Below, in pieces: positions 1 to 5,441 of a DNA stretch of 5,441 nucleotides. Within the stretch, counting starts at the first letter, position 1. The number at the start of each line of letters is the position of its first letter. Both the position numbers and the translations under genes were made by a program. The notes under the pieces were generated by a model. That model worked only from the letters and a program-made list of their open reading frames with translations. It was not told the DNA's origin and did no database searches. Source of the DNA: Spirochaetia bacterium UBA5550 (GTDB lineage Bacteria > Spirochaetota > UBA4802 > UBA5550); assembly GCA_002425885.1 (NCBI GenBank), contig DINC01000309.1, forward strand, positions 6,257 through 11,697, in the 5' to 3' direction.

Positions 1-1622
1 ACGCAGTTCTTATAGATGAACAGAAAGGTATAATATCAAAATTCAAGGTAAAAACAGATAAAAAGAATCTGCTTGATACAGTAATTACTGCATTGAAAGA
101 AGTTACTTCAGGATTCGAGGTAAAACAGATAACCAATGTCAATTTAAGCACAACTCTCTCCACCAATGCTATCGTTGAAAACAGGCTGGAAAAAACCGCA
201 CTTTTTATTTCATCAGGCCCTGGGATCAATCCTTCAAATTTCTGTATCGGAAAAAATACATACATCATAAACGGGTCTATTGATCACAGGGGTAATGAAG
301 TTGCCGCGCTTGATACTGATTATATAAGTAAAGCGCTCAGTGAATGCAAAAATGAAGGGATTAAAGTATTTGCAGCAGCAACAAAATTTTCCACGCGCAA
401 CAACACCCACGAGAATGAGATAGCTGAAGCAATAGGGAGTGCTGCTGATTATGTTACTATGGGGCACGAACTTTCAAGCCAGCTCAGTTTTCCCAGACGA
501 GCTGCAACAGCTTACTATAACTCCGCAGTGTGGAGGATATATAACTCTTTCATTGATGCAATAATCGGCGGCCTTAAAAATATCGGCATAACGGCACCGG
601 TCAATATTCTTAAAGCTGATGGAGGCACGATGCCTCTTGCTGTTTCAAGGAAAATTCCTGTAGAGTCAATTCTTTCAGGTCCGGCAGCAAGTATAATGGG
701 GATCGTCGCGCTCAGCAGCATTAAGGATGACTCGGTTATTCTGGATATCGGGGGTACTACCACTGACATTGCAATTTTTGCCGCCGGGTCACCGCTGATA
801 GACAAAGACGGTACATCACTTGACGGGATACCCACACTGGTGCGTTCACTTCAGAATAGATCCATCGGTATCGGAGGGGACTCTGTAATTAAAATAATCG
901 ACGGCGAGATTGCTGTGGGTCCAGAAAGAGAGGGTCCCTGCATGGCAGACGGCGGTAATGAACCGGCGCTTGTTGATGCACTTAATTACAGGGGAATCAT
1001 TAAGTATATGGACACAGCCCGTTCATCTGAAGGGATCATTGCGCTCGCTAAAAAGTCAAAGCTCTCACCGGATGACATCGCCGAAAAAGCCGTGAATTTT
1101 TCTATCCGGAAAATCCGGGATGAAATAAGTAAAATTCTCGATGAAATAAACCTGAAGCCTGTTTATACCATCCATGAAATGGTTCACGGCCAAAAAATAA
1201 TTCCTAAAAAAATGTACCTCATAGGGGGCCCGGCACGCGCGCTCTCTGCGGTAATGTCCGATGGAATTGAAATTCTTGTGCCTGAGAATTATGATGTTGC
1301 CAATGCTATAGGAGCAGCTCTTGCCCGGACAACATTTGAAACGGAACTTTTTTCAGACACAGGTAAAGGCAAAATGATTATACCGAACATCGGCATTGAA
1401 GAACAGGTTTCACGAAAGTATTCTCTTGAAGAGGCGGAGGCTGATGCCAGACGATATACAAGGGAATACCTGGAAAAATCGGGTTACAAAATAAATGATT
1501 CCGACATTACCATTATTGAATCTTCGAGTTTCAGGATGATTAATGATTATCACTCTTCAGGCAATGACCTGAGAGTTAAGTGCCAGGTTAAACCCGGTGT
1601 AGTCATGCATCTGCATAAATAA
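1..1622 (+). CDS. Hydantoinase/oxoprolinase-family ATPase (HyuA-like), 5' end beyond the window
   Basis: The reading frame is open from the left edge (first full codon at base 3) to TAA at 1620-1622, giving 540 visible residues. It begins AVLID, which matches the end of the family's N-terminal phosphate motif (GGTxTDAVLID). I therefore infer that only about 10-15 codons are missing, and the TTG at 93 is not the true start. Family landmarks follow in order: STTLSTNAIVEN (147-182), KADGGTM (612-632), SGPAASIMG (675-701), the second phosphate loop DIGGTTTD (744-767), IGGPARAL (1221-1244) and a C-terminal VKCQVKPG stretch. These are Hydant_A_N plus Hydantoinase_A domains with an actin/Hsp70-like ATPase fold. 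Known relatives open hydantoin or 5-oxoproline rings, or form the beta subunit of acetone carboxylase, using ATP. The full length of about 550 residues is that of the short stand-alone class; no HyuB partner lies downstream. The substrate cannot be read from the sequence. No signal peptide or membrane segment is seen in the visible part, so it is probably cytoplasmic. It is probably cotranscribed with the next gene. Confidence 0.9.
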   Translation, partial: AVLIDEQKGIISKFKVKTDKKNLLDTVITALKEVTSGFEVKQITNVNLSTTLSTNAIVENRLEKTALFISSGPGINPSNFCIGKNTYIINGSIDHRGNEVAALDTDYISKALSECKNEGIKVFAAATKFSTRNNTHENEIAEAIGSAADYVTMGHELSSQLSFPRRAATAYYNSAVWRIYNSFIDAIIGGLKNIGITAPVNILKADGGTMPLAVSRKIPVESILSGPAASIMGIVALSSIKDDSVILDIGGTTTDIAIFAAGSPLIDKDGTSLDGIPTLVRSLQNRSIGIGGDSVIKIIDGEIAVGPEREGPCMADGGNEPALVDALNYRGIIKYMDTARSSEGIIALAKKSKLSPDDIAEKAVNFSIRKIRDEISKILDEINLKPVYTIHEMVHGQKIIPKKMYLIGGPARALSAVMSDGIEILVPENYDVANAIGAALARTTFETELFSDTGKGKMIIPNIGIEEQVSRKYSLEEAEADARRYTREYLEKSGYKINDSDITIIESSSFRMINDYHSSGNDLRVKCQVKPGVVMHLHK

Positions 1623-1626
1623 GGAG
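1621..1626 (+). promoter_or_regulatory. Ribosome binding site of the deacetylase gene, overlapping the previous stop
   Basis: AAGGAG lies 7 bases before ATG 1634, and its first two bases are the last two of the TAA stop of the upstream gene. This arrangement supports the start at 1634 and suggests translational coupling within one transcript. A second ATG directly follows at 1637, so a start one codon later cannot be excluded. Confidence 0.8.
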
Positions 1627-1633
1627 CACACTT

Positions 1634-2950
1634 ATGATGAAAGCCGCAAACAGACTGGGCCTTGTTTTTTTCCCTGCTTATGACTGGGCAATATCCCCCA
1701 CTCACCCGGAGCGGGAGGAAAGGTTATTATACACGCAGGATCAGTTGAGAGAAGAGGGAATTTTCGATATAAAAGGGATAACAGAACTCAAACCTGATAT
1801 CGCTACTGAAACTGATATAATGAGGTCTCACTTCTGCTTCCCTGATGTCTCCAGCGTCACAACCGAGTCACACCTGATTTCAGCAGGAGGGGCTCTTCGT
1901 GCGGCCAGAGCTGTAATGGATGGAGAAGTGGATCGGGCTTTTGCGCTTGTAAGGCCCCCCGGACATCATTCGATGAAATGCGTTCACGGCAACAGAGGTT
2001 TCTGCAACATAAATAATGAAGCCATAATGATCGAATATATAAGAGAGCATTACAAGACAAGACGCATAGCTATAGTTGATACCGACTGTCACCATGGAGA
2101 CGGCACACAGGATATTTTCTGGCATGATCCTGACGTTCTCTTTATATCTTTGCATCAGGACGGCAGAACCCTGTACCCCGGTTCGGGGCATCTTCGCGAG
2201 ATGGGGGGCCCTAATGCCCGCGGCCGTACAATCAACATTCCCCTCCCGCCTTATACATCAGAGGATGGCTTTATCTACACCATAGACGAAATGGTTCTCC
2301 CTATACTTGAAGATTTTAAACCTGAAATAATAATCAACTCCGCAGGGCAGGATAACCATTATACAGATCCTATCACCAACATGAATTTTACCGCGCATGG
2401 TTATGCACTGCTTAACGAAAAGCTTAAACCTCACATTGCGGTTCTTGAAGGGGGATATTCCATACAGGGGGCATTACCTTATGTTAACCTCGGTATAGTT
2501 CTTGCCATGGCCGGACTGGACTACTCGCATATTAAAGAACCGGATTATGACACAAATTACTCACCGCAGGATGAGGAGATTACAGATTACATAAAGCAGC
2601 TTAAAGAACCGGTTCTTGATAACTATTTTAATCCCCGACCTGATATGGAACGGGCTCCGGAAGGGGAATTCACTCTGCGTCATAAAAATATATACTACGA
2701 CACTGACGGGATACAGGAGGATCAAAGAGAGTATATTATGACCTGTAAAAACTGCCGGGGACTTTTATATATTGAATCCTCATCTTCAGTTAATCCAGCG
2801 TCTGTCGGGATTGATATACCTGTTGACGGTTGCGCGAGGTGCACAAAAGAAGGCTATAAGCTTTTTGATAAGGCTGTGAAACAGGGGAATTTCGGGACAG
2901 TACAGATGACAGACAGGGTAAATAAAAAATATGAAAGACACAGCCGGTAA
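1634..2950 (+). CDS. Histone deacetylase-family zinc amidohydrolase with C-terminal Cys4 extension
   Basis: This 438-residue protein has the full arginase/deacetylase-fold core in about residues 5-300. By alignment in my head to human HDAC8, RPPGHH supplies the catalytic His pair (H111, H112). DTDCHHGDG gives charge-relay D149 and D156 and zinc ligands D151 and H153. AGQD gives the third zinc ligand D240, and LEGGY gives the transition-state Tyr275. All key residues are present, so it should be an active zinc deacetylase. Bacterial relatives act on acetylpolyamines, acetyl-lysine of proteins (AcuC type) or other acetyl-amides; the substrate here is unknown. Residues from about 300 to 438 are an extension beyond the core, with CKNC (371-374) and CARC (400-403), spaced like a small zinc-binding knuckle domain. 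No signal peptide or membrane segment is seen. It starts 11 bases after the hydantoinase-family gene and is probably translated from the same mRNA. Its last codons form one arm of a hairpin terminator. Confidence 0.93.
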   Translation: MMKAANRLGLVFFPAYDWAISPTHPEREERLLYTQDQLREEGIFDIKGITELKPDIATETDIMRSHFCFPDVSSVTTESHLISAGGALRAARAVMDGEVDRAFALVRPPGHHSMKCVHGNRGFCNINNEAIMIEYIREHYKTRRIAIVDTDCHHGDGTQDIFWHDPDVLFISLHQDGRTLYPGSGHLREMGGPNARGRTINIPLPPYTSEDGFIYTIDEMVLPILEDFKPEIIINSAGQDNHYTDPITNMNFTAHGYALLNEKLKPHIAVLEGGYSIQGALPYVNLGIVLAMAGLDYSHIKEPDYDTNYSPQDEEITDYIKQLKEPVLDNYFNPRPDMERAPEGEFTLRHKNIYYDTDGIQEDQREYIMTCKNCRGLLYIESSSSVNPASVGIDIPVDGCARCTKEGYKLFDKAVKQGNFGTVQMTDRVNKKYERHSR

Positions 2951-2966
2951 AAAACACCGGCTGTGT
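2938..2966. terminator. Bidirectional hairpin terminator between convergent genes
   Basis: ACACAGCCGGT (2938-2948) pairs perfectly with ACCGGCTGTGT (2956-2966), making an 11-bp GC-containing stem around a 7-base loop. The left arm covers the last codons of the deacetylase gene and the T of its stop codon. Read on the minus strand, after glnN, the stem is followed by a T-rich run (complement of 2920-2937), as expected of an intrinsic terminator. On the plus strand the tail is weaker, with only CCTTTTA at 2974-2980. It probably ends glnN transcription well and the plus-strand unit less efficiently. Confidence 0.75.
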
Positions 2967-2977
2967 GCAGTATCCTT

Positions 2978-5146
2978 TTAGCTCAAAAAAAGCATCTCCC
3001 AGTATTTAGGCATAGGCCAGAGTTCATCATCAGTCAATATCTCAAGATCATCAACCAGTTTTCTGACTTCATCCATTTTCGTTTTTACACTGCTGCAGTA
3101 TACATCAGCCATGGCCTGTTCATCCTCAATTTTTTTTGCAGATTCACATTTAGACTTAAGCAGTGCAATCTCTGTCTGAATTGTGCTAATCAGAGTGCTG
3201 ACATTCAGCAGAAGTTCTTTCTGCGGTTTAAGTATATTTTCAGGGACAAGATCAATAATCTGATTTATTGATGAAGCAACATTTCCCTGGTAAATATAAG
3301 CTGCCGGAAGAACCTGTGATGTAACTATATTACAGAACGCATTAGCTTCAATATCAATATTTTTAACATATTTTTCAAGATGTACGTGATACCTTGACGC
3401 AAGCTCGACCTCTGATAGAACTTTATATTTTTCAAAGAGCTTTTTAGCTTTATCAGTATTGTAAGCTTTCAGAGCTTCAGGCGTTGTTTTAAAATTAGGC
3501 AGCCCTCTCTTTTCAGCTTCTTTATGCCACTCCTCTGAATAATTGTCTCCACCGAATATTACAGGCTTGATAGTTTTTATCTCGCCTTTTACTATTTCAA
3601 AAATAGTCTTCCTTATATCAGAGGTTCCTGTTGCTTCAATTTTATCTGTCAGTTCATCAATACTTTCAGCAACAATGAGGTTAAGCACTGTGGCCGGAAA
3701 AGAGATTGATTGTGAAGAGCCCACAGCCCTGAATTCAAATTTATTACCTGTGAAAGCGAATGGCGATGTTCTGTTCCTGTCTGTATTATCTTTATTTAAA
3801 ATAGGAAGCGATGAAAGGCCGAGATCTATTATTGCCGCATCAGTGGCCTTAAGGTTTTCACCTTTTTCTATCGATTCAAGTATGGATGCAAGCTGATCAC
3901 CGAGGAAAACGGAAATAATTGCAGGGGGAGCCTCATTCGCTCCAAGCCTGTGATCATTGCCGCTATGGGCAACTGTTGCTCTCAGTATATCACTATGCCT
4001 GTGTACCGCCTTAAGAACTGCTACAAGAAATATAAGGAACTGAATATTCTCAGTAGGTGTTTTCCCCGGATTAAGAAGGTTAATGCCGTCATCGGTTCCG
4101 ATTGACCAGTTCAGGTGCTTACCTGAGCCATTAATCCCCGCGAACGGTTTTTCATGAATAAGAGCCGCGAGGTTATGTCTTGCAGCAACACTCTTCAGTG
4201 TATCCATCAGCAGCTGGTTATGGTCAATTGCAAGGTTTGCCTCTTCGAATATCGGGGCAATCTCAAACTGGCTCGGAGCAACTTCGTTGTGCCGGGTCTT
4301 TGCCGGTATTCCAAGCCTGAAAAGCTCCTCATCAAATTCATGCATAAATGACTGGATTCTTTCTTTTATACTTCCGAAATACTGATCTTCAAGTTCCTGT
4401 CCTTTTGCAGGAGCTGCACCGAGCAGTGTTCTCCCTGTAAGTACAAGATCCTGCCTCTGTAAATAGTAATCCATATCTATACAGAAATATTCCTGTTCAG
4501 GGCCGCAGTTTGCATGAACTTTTTTGGATGTGGTATTACCTATGATCTTAAGGAGTCTCATGGCACTGTTATTTACAGCTCTTACTGAACGCAGAAGAGG
4601 AGTTTTCTTGTCAAGGGCTTCACCTGTATATGAAATAAAAGCTGAAGGTATACAGAGTGTTATCCCAAGACCATTTTTTCTGAGAAAAGCCGGGCTGGAC
4701 ATGTCCCATGCTGTATAACCTCTTGCCTCGAATGTAGCCCTTATCCCGCCGCTTGGGAAACTGGAAGCATCAGGCTCACCCTGCACAAGCTGGGACCCGG
4801 AAAATCTTTCCATTACTTCATAAGCCGAAGTAAATTCTATAAACGCATCATGCTTCTCAGCTGTAGCACCTGTGAGAGGCTGAAACCAGTGAGCAAAGTG
4901 AGTGGCACCGTTATCGATTGCCCACTCTTTCATGGCATGAGCAACTACATTCGCTGTTTCAAGATCAAGTTTGCTGTTTTCCTCTATACATGAAATTAAT
5001 TTCAGGTAGACTGTACGCGGCAGTTTAGCCTGCATCACTGTCTTATTAAAAGTATATTCTCCGAAAAAAGTAGAGACTGGTTTTCTTTCCCTGGCCTCCC
5101 CGGAAACCGCTTTAGACTGTAAAGCCGGACTGTAATTTGTTCTCAT
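2978..5146 (-). CDS. glnN: Glutamine synthetase type III
   Basis: This enzyme makes glutamine from glutamate, ammonia and ATP in the cytoplasm; type III enzymes are large dodecamers. The 722-residue product has the family's usual length of about 700-730, far longer than types I and II. The type III N-terminal signature FFGEYTFNKTVMQAKLP lies at 28-43 and GGIRATFEARGYTAWD at 133-148. Likely active-site residues, by analogy with type I, are E217 and E219 in GPEQEYF, E288 and E295 in RHNEVAPSQFEIAP, H344 in NGSGKHLNWS, R400 in NDHRLGANEAPPA, R459 in NRTSPFAF, and E471 and R473 in NKFEFR. The C-terminus ends in a helical region and WPMPKYWEMLF, typical of the family. The ATG at 5146 is chosen because AGAGGAGTG sits just before it; the frame extends to a TTG at 5212 without a good ribosome site. 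The gene is convergent with the deacetylase gene and looks monocistronic within the window. No truncation, frameshift or missing catalytic residue is seen. Confidence 0.97.
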   Translation of the reverse strand: MRTNYSPALQSKAVSGEARERKPVSTFFGEYTFNKTVMQAKLPRTVYLKLISCIEENSKLDLETANVVAHAMKEWAIDNGATHFAHWFQPLTGATAEKHDAFIEFTSAYEVMERFSGSQLVQGEPDASSFPSGGIRATFEARGYTAWDMSSPAFLRKNGLGITLCIPSAFISYTGEALDKKTPLLRSVRAVNNSAMRLLKIIGNTTSKKVHANCGPEQEYFCIDMDYYLQRQDLVLTGRTLLGAAPAKGQELEDQYFGSIKERIQSFMHEFDEELFRLGIPAKTRHNEVAPSQFEIAPIFEEANLAIDHNQLLMDTLKSVAARHNLAALIHEKPFAGINGSGKHLNWSIGTDDGINLLNPGKTPTENIQFLIFLVAVLKAVHRHSDILRATVAHSGNDHRLGANEAPPAIISVFLGDQLASILESIEKGENLKATDAAIIDLGLSSLPILNKDNTDRNRTSPFAFTGNKFEFRAVGSSQSISFPATVLNLIVAESIDELTDKIEATGTSDIRKTIFEIVKGEIKTIKPVIFGGDNYSEEWHKEAEKRGLPNFKTTPEALKAYNTDKAKKLFEKYKVLSEVELASRYHVHLEKYVKNIDIEANAFCNIVTSQVLPAAYIYQGNVASSINQIIDLVPENILKPQKELLLNVSTLISTIQTEIALLKSKCESAKKIEDEQAMADVYCSSVKTKMDEVRKLVDDLEILTDDELWPMPKYWEMLFLS

Positions 5147-5152
5147 ATATTT

Positions 5153-5161
5153 CACTCCTCT
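5153..5161 (-). promoter_or_regulatory. Ribosome binding site of glnN
   Basis: On the minus strand AGAGGAGTG precedes ATG 5146, with 8 bases between AGGAG and the start codon. This strong site decides the start in favour of the 722-residue protein (MRTNYSP...) over a 22-residue longer form starting at TTG 5212. Confidence 0.88.
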
Positions 5162-5167
5162 TTTTTT

Positions 5168-5179
5168 AAGAAATTTCTT
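5168..5179. repeat. Perfect 12-bp AT-rich palindrome in the glnN leader
   Basis: AAGAAATTTCTT reads the same on both strands and lies between the proposed glnN promoter and its ribosome binding site. Having no loop, it would make a poor RNA hairpin. It could be a DNA operator half-hidden in the leader, or a chance AT-rich palindrome. Confidence 0.4.
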
Positions 5180-5199
5180 TTGTATGAATCCGATAAAGC

Positions 5200-5228
5200 C
5201 ATATGATTCCAATATACTGCTCTGTCAA
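5200..5228 (-). promoter_or_regulatory. Candidate glnN promoter with perfect -35 and poor -10
   Basis: On the minus strand a perfect TTGACA (5228-5223) is followed after 17 bases by CATATG (5205-5200), which matches TATAAT at only three positions. Other spacings (16 or 19 bases) also give three matches. Transcription would start near 5193-5191, leaving a leader of about 45 bases before ATG 5146. A good -35 with a weak -10 would suit a promoter that depends on an activator, but this is inference. Confidence 0.5.
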
Positions 5229-5233
5229 ATCAA

Positions 5234-5250
5234 TGTTAACCGGTTAAACA
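5234..5250. promoter_or_regulatory. GlnR/TnrA-box-like palindrome upstream of glnN
   Basis: TGTTAACCGGTTAAACA contains a perfect 12-bp palindrome (TTAACCGGTTAA, 5236-5247). The 17-mer matches the published GlnR/TnrA consensus TGTNA-N7-TNACA with one mismatch on either strand. Its centre (5242) lies about 14 bases upstream of the proposed -35 box, near -50 from the expected transcription start, a position typical of activators. Such sites control nitrogen genes in Bacillota. If this organism lacks GlnR/TnrA, a CRP/FNR-family or other dimeric regulator is the alternative. Confidence 0.5.
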
Positions 5251-5390
5251 ATAATTAACAAGGCCGTAACAAAATATAATTCATTTAGTTTATAATGCCT
5301 TATTTAAAAAATATAACAGTTGTTACAAACAAATTCTTCAAGCAGAAAACTTATGATAATATTACAGCTATGTTAAAAATAATTCAGCAT
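5251..5390. other. AT-rich intergenic region, upstream part
   Basis: No open frame of useful length is present. The stretch is strongly AT-rich and contains several AACA/TGTT half-sites: 5255-5260, 5266-5271, and the small inverted repeats AACAGTTGTT at 5315-5324 and TGTTACAAACA at 5321-5331. TATAAT hexamers occur at 5275-5280 and 5291-5296 on the plus strand, but neither has a recognisable -35 partner at normal spacing. It could be an upstream control region for glnN, or shared with a divergent gene. Confidence 0.4.
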
Positions 5391-5410
5391 GGTGATAATG
5401 TTTATCAACC
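5391..5410. repeat. Imperfect inverted repeat at the possible divergent start codon
   Basis: GGTGATAA (5391-5398) pairs with TTATCAACC (5402-5410) apart from one bulged A (5407), leaving a 3-base loop. As plus-strand RNA it would be an 8-bp hairpin containing a ribosome-site-like GGTGAT in its left arm and the candidate ATG 5398 at the stem-loop junction. As DNA it could also be an operator. Confidence 0.4.
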
Positions 5411-5441
5411 GGAAACGCATTGAAAAGCGAATAGTATCAGA
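5398..5441 (+). CDS. Possible first codons of a divergent gene, cut by the right edge
   Basis: ATG 5398 opens a frame that stays open to the window edge for 14 full codons (MFINRKRIEKRIVS). GGTGAT directly upstream can pair with the extended anti-Shine-Dalgarno region of 16S rRNA, and its distance is acceptable for that extended form. The fragment is too short to assign to any family; the only visible character is a basic N-terminus. A clear promoter was not found, so this may be chance. Confidence 0.25.
   Translation, partial: MFINRKRIEKRIVS

Noticed and set aside
93..95. TTG as the start codon of the hydantoinase-family gene
   Set aside because: The frame is open upstream to the window edge and the upstream residues (AVLID and onward) match the family, so the true start lies outside the window.
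515..835. Minus-strand open frame of 106 codons inside the hydantoinase-family gene
   Set aside because: It lies antisense to a conserved coding region containing the family's phosphate motif and has no family resemblance. It is a shadow frame.
5147..5212. A 22-residue N-terminal extension of GlnN starting at TTG 5212
   Set aside because: There is no convincing ribosome site before the TTG. A strong site precedes ATG 5146, and the extension would run through the proposed promoter and ribosome site.
5187..5212. Sigma-54 type promoter (GG...GC) for glnN
   Set aside because: TGG and GGC occur on the minus strand, but the distance is one base short of the strict -24/-12 spacing and the flanking bases do not match. 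No NtrC-type TGCACC-N5-GGTGCA site is seen upstream.
5370..5423. Short plus-strand frame of 17 codons (MLKIIQHGDN...)
   Set aside because: It is very short, lacks a ribosome site and overlaps the alternative start at 5398, so it is probably chance.
5373..5441. Minus-strand frame open from the right edge to a TAA at 5373-5375, possible 3' end of another gene
   Set aside because: Only 22 codons are visible, with no recognisable C-terminal motif and no terminator after it. An open frame of this length is expected by chance.

Overview
The window looks like ordinary bacterial chromosome, densely coded, with a G+C content that I judge by eye to be in the low-to-mid 40s. It holds no RNA genes, mobile elements or CRISPR repeats that I can see. 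The gene set is a glutamine synthetase of type III, a hydantoinase/oxoprolinase-family ATPase and a bacterial histone-deacetylase-fold amidohydrolase. It fits a free-living, probably anaerobic bacterium. Deferribacterota, Desulfobacterota or clostridial lineages are possible from memory of where such genes occur, but the sequence alone does not fix the phylum.

Layout. Bases 1-1622 (+) are the hydantoinase/oxoprolinase-family gene. It runs in from beyond the left edge and probably lacks only its first dozen or so codons. Eleven bases later, with its ribosome binding site overlapping the previous stop codon, comes a histone deacetylase-family gene (1634-2950, +). Its metal and catalytic residues are intact and it carries an unusual C-terminal extension with two CxxC pairs. 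These two genes look like one transcription unit. An 11-bp perfect hairpin (2938-2966) starts inside the last codons of the deacetylase gene. It separates that gene from the convergent glnN (2978-5146, -), a complete type III glutamine synthetase of 722 residues.

Bases 5147-5441 are AT-rich and hold the glnN control region: a strong ribosome binding site, a consensus -35 box with a poor -10 box, and a palindrome one base away from the GlnR/TnrA box consensus. Further AACA/TGTT half-sites lie beyond it. At the right edge there may be the first codons of a divergent plus-strand gene, with its ribosome binding site inside a small hairpin.

How the genes relate. glnN assimilates ammonia into glutamine. 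The other two genes encode members of families that open cyclic amides (hydantoin, 5-oxoproline) and remove acetyl groups from amides (acetyl-lysine, acetylpolyamines). A shared theme of nitrogen or amide salvage is possible, but it is an inference from family membership, and the convergent arrangement gives no evidence of co-regulation. I found no clearly new defence or mobile system. The best leads are the hydantoinase-deacetylase pair, the Cys4 tail on the deacetylase and the operator-like palindrome of glnN.
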